A stretch of DNA of 10,988 bases from positions 1 through 10,988 of the forward strand of contig WPDH01000317.1 of assembly GCA_019137255.1 (NCBI GenBank), written 5' to 3'. Numbering within the stretch: position 1 is the first letter of the stretch; each line of letters starts with the position of its first letter. A program made the position numbers and the translations under genes. The DNA comes from Corinectria fuckeliana. Lineage: Eukaryota > Ascomycota > Sordariomycetes > Hypocreales > Nectriaceae. This document shows positions 1-9,559 of this stretch, one piece after another. The notes below the pieces were generated by a model. It was not told where the DNA came from. It saw nothing but the letters and a program-made list of their open reading frames with translations, and made no database searches.

Positions 1-1000
<1,000 letters not shown>

Positions 1001-1298
1001 CTACAGTCCGTAAGTGGGGTGGCTAACTTATGTAGCAGAAATGACATTTTTATACTACGTATAGGGGCTCGCGATCAACCCTTATCTTCTACATACAAGG
1101 ATCAGGGTTTTGTTCCCCATCCCCGAAGTGTGGTCTAGTCTCGTTTGCACTTGTAGGGTGTTAAAGTCCGAGTCTACCTAATTGTTGGCTAGTGACCCGA
1201 AAGTGCCCAATTCCGTTCCAACCACTGCAAGTCAATCTTGTCAAAATGTATCGCGGCGATGCCTTCAAAACTTGCAAGATGCTCGAGGTATTCAGTAC
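1001..1298. other. GC-balanced 3' intergenic segment
   Basis: This is the inner margin of the gene island, between the AT-rich flank and the stop codon of the regulator gene. Composition is normal, unlike the DNA to its left. It probably holds the 3' UTR and polyadenylation region of the minus-strand regulator. A short plus-strand reading frame at 1182-1397 overlaps the end of that gene and has no recognisable content, so I treat it as chance. Confidence 0.55.
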
Positions 1299-3724
1299 CT
1301 AGGCTGCAAGATTCAGAAAACTACACTGGTCCCATGGGAAAACAGGCGGAATCGCGAAAAGGCCGTCCATGGTATCGGTGCAATCGAACGGCTGTAGGCT
1401 AATGTCGTCAAAAACCGTTGACTGGATTCCGGCATTGTCTGGTCCGAGCATGGACAACGAGTCGGGCATTCCGGTATTCGCAACCTCGAGATTCAGAATT
1501 TCCGGGTCTGCGTTAGTCACCAACGTGGCCTCGTGTCGATGAAACCACAATCGATCAAGGAGCTTGGCGTACCTCGATGCGATGTGATTCTCGTCGGCCG
1601 CTGCGGATTGGAGAGCAGATATGAATCGCCGCATAAGTGAAGCAGTTTGCGCATGCTCTCCCGTGGATATTGCACCTGATGCATGAGCTTTATACAGGAA
1701 GACCGAAGAATGTATCTCGTATCTTCGCATTGGTCAGCATGGTCTACGGGGCAATGTCGCATTTGGGGCTTCTCACAAGTAGAAGCGTGCCGGCATGTAC
1801 CTCAGGTGCTTCTCTGGATCAATGTCCTCGACAACAATCTTCAGCAGCGTTTCGGCAGCACTCACGGCTTCGTAAATATACCGCGCGTCGGGGCTTGCCA
1901 TTGTTGAGTCTGGAAATATCATATTCGTTCGAGAGTTGCCACTGTCATCAGGGTCCGAGCAAGATGTGCTCTTGACCGACGCCCTATAGAGAACAGCCTG
2001 GAAGGCGAATGCGTTGACGTATAAGCGAAGGTACTCCTGCATCAAAGTCAAGCAGCTCTTCAAGTGAGACGAAACGGCCAACGATCTCCAAGCATGCTTC
2101 CACGCGTACATGGCCCTGCTTGTATCGTCAACGTATTTCGTGTAATCCCCTCTCATCATGATCTCAGCAGTCCGCGATCTAGACGCAAAGAGAATGTCGT
2201 GAGCATTTCCAAACAGGGTTGTCAATTCCACCTGCGCCTGGATAAGAGAAGCGAAGTCTTCGTCATGGGAATGCTTGGGTTGTAATGCTGGAAAGTCATT
2301 GGCCGTGAACCGTGCTGACAAGGCTGGGCCTCGACACCAGAACGCCTGTCCCATGCGAATCGAGATTTGACGGTCAGAGAGGTAGGTGACTGCTGTATGT
2401 TAGTCTCGAGACGGATAGTCGGAACGGGGATAGAACACACAAGTCCAAGCAAGTCGCTCCCGTTGTATTGATGTGTCAGCCTCGCCGTCGTTTCCTTTGA
2501 AGGAGCTGTCCTCGAGACGCAGTAAATATGCTAACCTCACGGCAAGACCTAAAATTGACCAAGCAGCGCCTTCGCCACCATCGTCGGTGTGGCCTTGATT
2601 CAACAAGGTCCACTCGCCAAGCAGCAAAAGTCCTTCGACACATCCAACATTTCGGATGCTAGCCATGCCCAGAACAACATGGAGAATGAGTTGCCGCATG
2701 TAGTTCCACATTGATTTGTGGAGGTCCACCAGATCAGGGCGGTCTTTAGAAGCAACGACCAACACTGATGTCAAGAGAAAGGACTCGTTCTCTATCGTGC
2801 TGAGGATACGCTCTGGTCGCAATACGGTTGCAGGAACGATGGGGCAGAAAGGGTGGTAGTGTTTCGCATATCTATGGGGTGTCATCAGCGTTGGTAGTCA
2901 GGTATCTTGAGAAAGGGGAAGGTCGATATACTTACACTTGCAAAAGCTGAACAAGAAGTGCGGGCTCTATGATTCCGCTCTCAATTGGGGAATATGCCCC
3001 GATTCTTGGGTCATTCAACTTGTTTGGCCCTGGTTTGAGGGAGTGCCTATTAGGGTCGTCCTTGCCAACGTTCTGAGCCAGCGCTCTTGACGAGAACATT
3101 CCCAAGTCGGCCGAGACAGCGTTTACATCGTCGCCACCTTTGTTGTTGAGAGTACCTGCGATCTGGTCAGAGCAGATGCCGTCGCCAGACTGCCCGGCGG
3201 TGTGGGCGAGAATAAGCAAGGCGTCGTAAGGATTCTGCAGACTGTCGTGGACGGATTCGTCTCCAGGCTTGTTCAGGCGCGGTGAGACATGATCGTTCGA
3301 CGATGCAGAGGGGGTTGAAGTTTGACATTGTCTCTTATGCTGTTGTTGCCCACGGCGGAGATGGGAGAAGTCCCCGCCTCGACGAGAGCTGGCGAGAGCG
3401 CATTCGGCGCCTTCGCGAACACACTTCGCGCATGGGGGCTTTCCTGGATCACCGAAGCTTTGCCTGTAGATGAAGTAAGAAAGTTAGCATGATGATAACG
3501 ACTGGACCCTCCAGTATAAACCTCGGGGCGCTGGAGCGGTGAAGCAAGCATTCAGACGATGCGGATAACAACAACGTCGAGTACTCAGTATCCAAGGCTC
3601 AAGACCCAAGGCCCGAGACACTCGCAACTCGAGGCAATTAGACGACCCACAAATCACAGCGCGTCTTGCGCGAGCGACATCGGATGCATGCCCGATATTG
3701 TCGTAGACCCATGCCTCGAGTCAT
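1299..3724 (-). CDS. Zn(II)2Cys6 fungal-specific transcription factor, five exons
   Basis: Model: complement of 1299-1722, 1777-2389, 2441-2871, 2936-3463 and 3651-3724, giving 2070 nt and 689 aa with every intron phase matching. Residues 13-46 form a binuclear zinc cluster, Cys 13, 16, 23, 36, 39 and 46 (CX2CX6CX12CX2CX6C), preceded and followed by basic residues. The fungal-specific middle homology region starts near residue 200 (YAKHYHPFCPIV) and includes YLSDRQISIRMGQAFW after exon 3. Near the C terminus lies PPVFPWDQ. Introns are 187, 64, 51 and 54 nt, with branch-like GCTAAC, GCTGAT, ACTAAC and CTGACC. The first in-frame ATG is at 3724, with a stop two codons upstream; a second ATG at 3712 is an alternative. 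The protein is expected to bind CGG-type DNA sites in the nucleus and activate transcription. It is divergent from the dioxygenase gene, which is the likely target (inference). The exact subfamily is not certain. Confidence 0.92.
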
Positions 3725-3983
3725 GGTTCATTACCGACCGCGATAGGTCAACGAAGACTCGAGGAATCTGGCTTCTAGAATCTAGATCCTGTGTCCAGTG
3801 TCCAATTCAGGCGAGGGAAAGCGATGTGGGAAATCCCGGGGTCTGCCATGAGCCGAGACAATGCAATATCGAGGACACGGATGAAGCCGTGATGCGAGGG
3901 ACCCGTCGCGGGGCCTTGTAATCAGTTCCGGGCGGGTTGGGAGCTCCTCGGGTCGTTTGTGGTGGACACGTCGCGCTGGCAAT

Positions 3984-4000
3984 AGACGGCTGTAGATGGC
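3984..4000 (+). promoter_or_regulatory. 17-bp promoter direct repeat, copy 1
   Basis: AGACGGCTGTAGATGGC matches the sequence at 4096-4112 at 15 of 17 positions in the same orientation, 112 bp apart. It contains a CGG triplet, the half-site usually read by Zn2Cys6 proteins (established knowledge). That the adjacent regulator binds it is an inference. Confidence 0.4.
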
Positions 4001-4059
4001 GATCCGATACCCCACAAACTAAGCAACCAGTGGCAGCTCTTAACACGGTAGGACATTTA

Positions 4060-4069
4060 CTGTGATTGG
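4060..4069 (-). promoter_or_regulatory. CCAAT box (minus orientation), half of an inverted pair
   Basis: CTGTGATTGG is the exact reverse complement of CCAATCACAG at 4195-4204. It carries a CCAAT box pointing toward the regulator gene, a possible site for the CCAAT-binding (HAP) complex. Confidence 0.45.
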
Positions 4070-4095
4070 GTGATGTGGTAAGACTCAACGGCAAC

Positions 4096-4112
4096 AGACG
4101 GCGGTAGATGAC
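4096..4112 (+). promoter_or_regulatory. 17-bp promoter direct repeat, copy 2
   Basis: AGACGGCGGTAGATGAC is the second copy of the repeat at 3984-4000, differing at two positions. The shared core is AGACGGC followed by GTAGATG, again with a CGG triplet. It may be a regulator-binding element, but two short copies alone could also be chance. Confidence 0.4.
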
Positions 4113-4194
4113 AGCTTCTTCCAAGGTCGGCTATGCAAGAAAGCCTAAGAGGTGTAAGTCGGGGCCATCAAACGTCACTCGGAAGATGAGGACG

Positions 4195-4204
4195 CCAATC
4201 ACAG
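4195..4204 (+). promoter_or_regulatory. CCAAT box (plus orientation), half of an inverted pair
   Basis: CCAATCACAG lies about 248 bp upstream of the dioxygenase start codon and is an exact 10-bp inverted copy of 4060-4069. The orientation faces the dioxygenase gene, so each divergent gene has its own facing CCAAT box. Confidence 0.45.
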
Positions 4205-4308
4205 CATCTGAAGGGACCAAGTCGCGGATGTCTGGCAGACCAAGATACAGGTTCTAATGGCATCTTTACCAAGTGAATGGCTAAGGGCCTCGCCTGCAGA
4301 TTTCCGGC

Positions 4309-4316
4309 ATATTTAA
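4309..4316 (+). promoter_or_regulatory. TATA-like site of the dioxygenase gene
   Basis: ATATTTAA stands out in otherwise balanced sequence about 127 bp upstream of the ATG at 4443. It is followed by a C/T-rich stretch that would serve as transcription start and 5' leader. This is a plausible core promoter based on position and sequence only. Confidence 0.4.
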
Positions 4317-4442
4317 GCAGCCCTCGTCATCCTCAGACATTCACCCATCGCTTCAAGTCAGCTCCATCCTGAACCACATCAGCTCAGCAGACCTCTTCTA
4401 TTTCACTCAACCTCTGCCCAATCGAAAGGCAACTTGTTCAAC

Positions 4443-5626
4443 ATGGCTCCCAGTCGTCTCGAGACAAGCAAGTCGGAGCCCTCCACCTTTCTTTCAGCCA
4501 ACAAGCCACAAAGCTACAAAGGGGCACCAAAGGACAACTATGGCACGTATTATCCCGCAGATCCAGCAACTCTCAACCTCGAGTCCAACTTTGGACCCAT
4601 GAACCCAGACTCAATTGGCTACCTCCAACCCACCTCCATCGACACTCCCCTCGAGGTCATGCATGCAAGATTTGAGCGTGACGGCTATCTCTTCGTAGGT
4701 TTACCCTGCCTTGTCTGCTGGAGACCTAAGTTTAGCCCAACTAATCAGAGATGCGCGACCAAGGTCAAACAATGCATCCCCGCAGAGGTCTCTCTGGGAT
4801 GTCGACGGGACTACTTCTCATACATGGCTCCTAGCGGCCTCCTTAAAGAGGGCACCGATCTCGTTGATGGCATATTTTCAGGTGCAGATACCCGGAAATA
4901 CCTCCCTCCTGGAAACTTGCGTCGGCTCTTCGGCTTAAAAGACGACCCCGATAGCGACCGATACGTTGAGCTGATGGTCTCCGCTCATGAGGCTCCCTTC
5001 TATCTCGAGTTCTGCCAGAACCAGAAGCTGAAGACCTTTGTGAGCCACTTCACCGGCTGGACCAACCCTCATATGCTCCAACGCACCATGTTCCGTGCCT
5101 TTGTCCCAAACAGCGAACTCACTCCAGTCCATTTTGACCAGATGTACCTTCGTGCCGGTCCTCCCACAAGTCTGACGGCTTGGATTCCTATTGGTAATGT
5201 GTCTTTGGAAGCTGGAGGCTTGATGTACCTTGAAGGGTCATCAGACATTGGGAAAAAGACCGAGGATGACTTCGCCAAGAACGCACAGGATTTGACAGAG
5301 GAAGAGCGCATCAGTGCATTCAACAAGAATATGAACGACGGCGGCTTTCTCAGTCGAGATACTGTGTCTTACGGTCGAAAGGCCTCTAGGAAATGGCTAA
5401 TTGCTGAATACGAAGCTGGCGATGTCATCTTTCACAACCCCTACATGGTTCACGCGAGTTGCAAGAATAAGGACCCTAACGACAGGATCCGTTTAGCAAC
5501 TGATGTGAGATTTGTCAACATAGATAAGCCTTATGACAAGGTAAAAACTCTACAGCACTTAGGAGATTCCAGTCTAACAATTCTTAGCGTTGGATGAAGG
5601 TATATAAACCTTTAGATGGGCTTTAA
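4443..5626 (+). CDS. phytanoyl-CoA dioxygenase (PhyH) family Fe(II)/2-oxoglutarate oxygenase, three exons
   Basis: Model: 4443-4694, 4764-5540 and 5588-5626, giving 1068 nt and 355 aa, all junctions phase 0. Enzymes of this family use iron, O2 and 2-oxoglutarate to hydroxylate a substrate; the substrate here cannot be told. The iron-binding triad is visible as H207 and D209 (VHFDQMYLR) and H314 (MVHASCKN), with R325 eleven residues after H314 as the likely 2-oxoglutarate contact (R327 is an alternative). Splicing of the 69-nt intron (4695-4763, GTAGGT to CCAAG, branch ACTAAT) restores GYLFVKQCIPAEV. Splicing of the 47-nt intron (5541-5587, branch CTAAC) gives the family-like C terminus RWMKVYKPLDGL; unspliced, the frame would end in a poor tail at 5597. 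The start is ATG 4443 in context CAACATGGC. I see no signal peptide, membrane segment or SKL-type peroxisomal signal. The last intron and exon already lie in AT-rich sequence. Confidence 0.92.
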
Positions 5627-5807
5627 ATATTAGGAAAGTATAAAGGTAAAAAGTGGTATTATATATAGGCTATTAATATATAAGAGCTTATATAGTAAGA
5701 AAAGATTAAAATAAATTATTACTATAGGTTTTTAATAATTTTATAATTTTATTAAGATTATAAAATATAATAAATAAGAGTTTTAATATATTATTTAAGT
5801 GCTTTTA
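5627..5807. other. AT-rich transition zone after the dioxygenase gene
   Basis: Directly after the stop codon the sequence becomes almost pure A and T with TpA excess and very few CpA or TpG. It must contain the 3' UTR of the dioxygenase if the gene is transcribed. No separate gene is visible. It ends with AAGTGCTTTTATTATT at 5797-5812, which recurs on the far side of repeat copy A. Confidence 0.6.
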
Positions 5808-6332
5808 TTATTTATTTATTTATTTATACTTTATAGACTTAAAAGGTAGATAATACTTCTATTCTATATAAATATAAGAAAAGCTATAAAATTAGATAAA
5901 AACCTATATCCTTTATATAGCAGACCTAAGTTAGGCCTTTTATACTATTACTATATATAAGTAAATAGTCCTTTTGCTAGAACTAGAGTTATCTTATTTC
6001 CTAGAGGGCTAGAAAAAAATTAAAAAGAGGGAAAGAAAAAAAAAAAAAAGAAAAAAAAAGAAAAAGAAAAAAAAAGGTAAAAAAGAGAGAAATAGTTAAC
6101 TAAATATTAAGCACCTAGTCTACTATAAGAGTAGAGTAGTTAAGTATTAGGATTATACTAGTTAGGTATATCTAAGTTGCTTTACAGTTATAGCTAAGAG
6201 CTTAGGATTTTAAGTGAGTAAAACTAGCTGCTAGTAGGTTAGCTAGCTGTTAGTAAGTTAGCTAGTAATATAGTTATTAGTAGCTAAAAGCTAGTATAAA
6301 CTTAATACTTAACAGCTGTTAGCAGCTGTTAG
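5808..6332. repeat. dispersed repeat, copy A (least mutated)
   Basis: This block starts with a run of TTTA units and TTTATACTTTATAGACTT, contains the stretch TACTATTACTATATATAAG, a purine-only tract at 6022-6077, and ends in tandem AGCAGCTGTT units. The same order of landmarks is found in copies B and C in the same orientation. Of the three, A keeps the most C and G, for example GACCTAAGTTAGGCC where B has lost several of them. It matches only about the first 520 bases of the B/C unit. It is probably a relic of a transposon or other repeat; no coding capacity remains visible and the family is unknown to me. Confidence 0.85.
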
Positions 6333-8159
6333 TAAAGTGCTTTTATTATTATTATTATTATTACTTTATTTTAACTATTTTTAATTACTTAGACCTTTTT
6401 TATTTAATTAAAATAAAAGAAAAACTATACTAATAAGCTAGCTAGAGTAAAAACTCTCTTTTTTTTTTAACTTTTATTTTAACCTCTCTTATATCTCTTA
6501 AAACTAAGATAGTAGCTTTAGCCTTTCTTATTTAATTATTAAATCTTATTTTCTTTTAATTTATTTTCTTTTTATTATAACTATATTAAGTACAGCTAAT
6601 AGCTTAAGACTAGTAAATATATTATATACTTTATATTTACTATTTTTTATACTATAAATTAGTATAAATTAGACTAATTAATAAGACAGATTAGCTAAGT
6701 CTACTTATAGTTACTAAAGCCTCTTATAAAGTTTTATTTAGCAGCTTATACCTAATTAGTATACTAAGTATATAAGTTTAATTTTTATTAGCTAGCTTTT
6801 TTAAGAAGAGACTAATTTCTTAGTTATAGCTTAATTAAAAATTAAAGCTTTAGCTAGACTTAAATTAACTGCTTTTATAAAAGCTAACCTTAATAGTAGC
6901 TACTTTACTATAAAAACTATTTAAGTGCTTAAAATAACTATATAAAACTAATTACTTAAGTTTATTTAAATAATAAATAATAAATTAGCTAACCTAATTA
7001 ATATTTAACTTTTCTTAATATTATTTCTTTTTTTAAGTTATTATAATTTATAATTTTATATTATTTAGTTTTATAAGTCTTTCTTAATATCTTATTAAAT
7101 AAAGAAAAGTAATATAGTAAATAGTATATAATAAAAAAACCTTATAATATACTATTTTATTTATTTATTTATACCTGATTTAGCTTATAGCTATTTAGTT
7201 CTTTTTCTAAGTAACTTAGACTAATTTATAATAAAAGAGAAAAACCCTAATAGTAAGCTATAAGATAAAAAACCTTTTACTACTCTCACCTAAGAGGGGA
7301 GTAAGTTAGGCTTAGTATATATATATAGTAATATAAGTTATAAGTAGATTTACTTTATAAGAAAAGCTAATTATATACTTATAATAATAAGTTCTTATAA
7401 GGCTTAGCTTAAATTATATACTAGAATTTAATTAGTCTTAAATTAAGTCTAAGTTACTTATACTACTTATTCTTATTCTTCTAAGTATTATTCTTATTAC
7501 TAACTAGTATTAGTATACCTTCTCTAACTTTTAATAGTATTTACTCTCTTAATTAGTTAATTAGTCTAAACACTATAAGAGTTAGACTTAAACTTAGGTT
7601 TAGTCTAGCTTAAAGCTACTTTAAGAGCTACTTAAGCCCCCTTTAAGTAAGATAGTTTAGTACTATAGTTAGTATTAGTATTAATACTACTATATCTTAT
7701 AGTAAGTATACTATATATTTATATTACTTACTTAGAATACTAAACTATATAGGTCTTTTTATATAAGTATCTCTTACTTATTTTTACTTTTTTTATATTA
7801 TATAGTATATATAAGACTATACTAAGTATAAGTTATTATAGTTATAATATACTAAAGAGATCTTACTAGTAAAAGTAAAATATATTATATCTCTTATATA
7901 GTAAGCCCTCTTATAGTAGCTATATTTAGCTTATTTCTAATAGTATTATATAATATATCTAAAGTAAAAGCACTTAAAGTACTACCTAAGTTAAATCTCC
8001 CCTAAATAAGACTTAGTTTAATAAACCTTTATAGCTATAATTATATTTTAGTTATAAAGTTTATTTATATTTATTAGTTTAGTTAATAATATAACTAGTA
8101 ACTAGTAGGGTTTAGCTATATAGTAGCTTTATAATAGTTTTATAATATATATCTTAATA

Positions 8160-8161
8160 NN
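8160..8161. other. 2-base N gap
   Basis: Two undetermined bases in AT-rich sequence. They mark an assembly ambiguity or scaffold join, so distances across this point may not be exact. Confidence 0.95.
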
Positions 8162-8765
8162 ATTTACTTATTAGATATTTACTATAAGATTCTTAAGTAA
8201 GCCTCTTATACAGCTAGTTAAGACTCTCTTAGTAACTATTATAAACTATCTTAAGACCTAATATATACTTATACTAAAAATAGTAAAAATCTAAGTATTA
8301 TCCTTTAAGAGATTTATAATTAGTTTATAAAAGAGGATTATAATATCCCTACTAAGAAGGTAATATAAGGCTATTATAAGTAAGAGGTAACTTTTTAAGA
8401 GGGTATAGTTAATAATTATTATAGTATCTAATAGTATATAAGATATAATATTAAGAGCTATACTAGGCGACCTAATAATAATCTTCTTACTAAGGTGAGA
8501 AGAGATTACTTTTAATAGTAGTACTATTAGAGATAAAAGTATCCTCTTATTATAAGTAACTTAAGCCTAAGTTAGAGTCTTAATAAGTGTTTTCTAAAAA
8601 GTAGTTAATATTACTTTTTTAATAGTAGTTATAATTATTTCTATAAGAGATAGTAAGATTAAGATCTTACTACTTATATATTAAGTATAGCTTATAATAG
8701 TATTAGCTAGAGTTACTATTATTTCTTAAACTAAAAGAAAAGCAGCTCTTAGGATAATTACTTTA

Positions 8766-8827
8766 AGTTTATATTTAGTCTTAATAATAAGATTTTTNNA
8801 GTTTATATTTAGTCTTAATAATAAGAT
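8766..8827. repeat. 28-bp direct duplication around a 2-base N gap
   Basis: The same 28 bases (starting AGTTTATATTTAGTC and ending AATAAGAT) occur at 8766-8793 and 8800-8827, separated by a few T residues and two Ns at 8798-8799. Identical sequence on both sides of a tiny gap is the usual mark of two contig ends that overlap but were not merged. A true tandem duplication is less likely. Confidence 0.85.
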
Positions 8828-9207
8828 CTTTAAATTAATTATAGGTTATTTTTATACTAGGCTTAGCCTATAGTAAGAGTAGGTTTTATAGTGAAAAAAT
8901 TTTCTTAAGAGGAAGAAAAAGATAGTTTATAACCTTAATATCCTCTATTTTACCTAGCTCGCTTATTATATATAATATAGTAATAATATAAGAGTGAAAA
9001 GAGGGTAAAAAAAGTTTATAAAGAAAGTTAGTTAGGTTAAAATAGATTTTAAGAGTGTGACTAAGATATAATAAAAGTAACTATTAAATATTTATAAAAG
9101 ATTAGTAGTATAACTATACTTATAATATACTATACTTAAAACTATAAGATATAGTATTTATTTTTTAATAAGTAACCTAATTAATAAAATATTAATCTTA
9201 AATATTA

Positions 9208-9262
9208 TTTATTTATTTATTTATACTTTATAAACCTAAAAGGTAAAAAGTGCTTTTATTTT
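9208..9262. repeat. short fragment D of the dispersed repeat, flanked by direct repeats
   Basis: This 55-bp piece matches the first part of copies A, B and C: a TTTA run, then TATACTTTATAAACCTAAAA, then AGTGCTTTTATTTT. It breaks off where the others continue. It is bordered on both sides by ATCTTAAATATTA (9195-9207 and 9263-9275), as if inserted with a target duplication or left by internal deletion. Confidence 0.6.
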
Positions 9263-9275
9263 ATCTTAAATATTA

Positions 9276-9559
9276 AAGTATAACTTTATAATAAACTTCT
9301 CTTTTTAACCTTAATAGCTTTTAAAAACTTATTTAGCTAATATAATATAAAAGCTATCTCTTATAAAGCTAATAAGCTAAGCTAACTTTTTTAATATAGT
9401 CTTAAAATACTATTTTTAATATAAATAGTAATATAACTATAATATAAATTACTTATTATACTATTTAAATAAAAAGCTTTAACTATAATATATATATAAA
9501 TACTTATTATTACACTCTTAATAATAAGGTAATAAAAGTATATAAATATAAGTAGTAGC
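9276..9559. other. AT-rich spacer between fragment D and copy B
   Basis: About 280 bases of AT-rich sequence with no gene, RNA or repeat that I can support. It shows the same lack of CpA and TpG as its neighbours. Confidence 0.5.

Larger units (their letters stand above)
3725..4442. promoter_or_regulatory. shared divergent promoter region
   Basis: These 718 bases separate the start codons of the minus-strand regulator and the plus-strand dioxygenase, so they must hold both promoters. The region is GC-balanced. It contains two opposed CCAAT boxes, two copies of a 17-bp direct repeat and a TATA-like site, each listed separately. The part next to the dioxygenase start (about 4318-4442) is rich in C and T and ends in CAACATGGC, a good fungal start context, so it is probably the 5' leader. 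Overlapping reading frames on both strands (3559-3921 plus; 3782-4124 minus) show no family resemblance and are not called. Confidence 0.75.
6351..9194. other. AT-rich block of decayed sequence with no supported gene
   Basis: About 2.8 kb of AT-rich sequence with stops throughout all frames and almost no CpA or TpG. I tried reading parts of it with TAA and TAG treated as mutated glutamine codons, but stop density was what base composition predicts and no protein family emerged. It begins with a short TTA run (about 6343-6361) and includes a TTTA run near 7156-7173 that resembles only the first bases of the dispersed repeat. Most likely it is old transposon sequence eroded by RIP (inference). 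Two 2-base gaps are listed separately. Confidence 0.65.

Noticed and set aside
1637..1975. Plus-strand frames opposite the end of the regulator gene
   Set aside because: They are antisense shadows of exons 4 and 5, whose spliced minus-strand product has clear family features.
3559..3921. Plus-strand open frame of 120 codons
   Set aside because: It lies opposite the first exon and first intron of the regulator and runs into the shared promoter. It shows no domain or family-like pattern, and the zinc cluster on the other strand explains the coding signal.
3782..4124. Two overlapping minus-strand open frames upstream of the regulator
   Set aside because: They fall in the divergent promoter, have no recognisable motifs, and a stop lies between them and the regulator start in its frame.
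4695..4763. Keeping the 69 nt as coding sequence in the dioxygenase
   Set aside because: The segment has donor, branch and acceptor signals, and removing it restores a continuous family-like sequence, whereas its translation fits nothing. It is still noted as a possible retained intron.
6022..6077. Purine-only tract considered as a retroelement polypurine tract
   Set aside because: Related purine-rich tracts are in copies B and C at the same place, but no adjacent long terminal repeat or primer-binding site could be found, so the tract alone does not support the call.
8437..8793. Possible eroded transposon reading frame, with stops read as mutated glutamine codons
   Set aside because: The number of stops is about what AT-rich composition predicts and no reverse transcriptase, integrase or transposase motif appeared.
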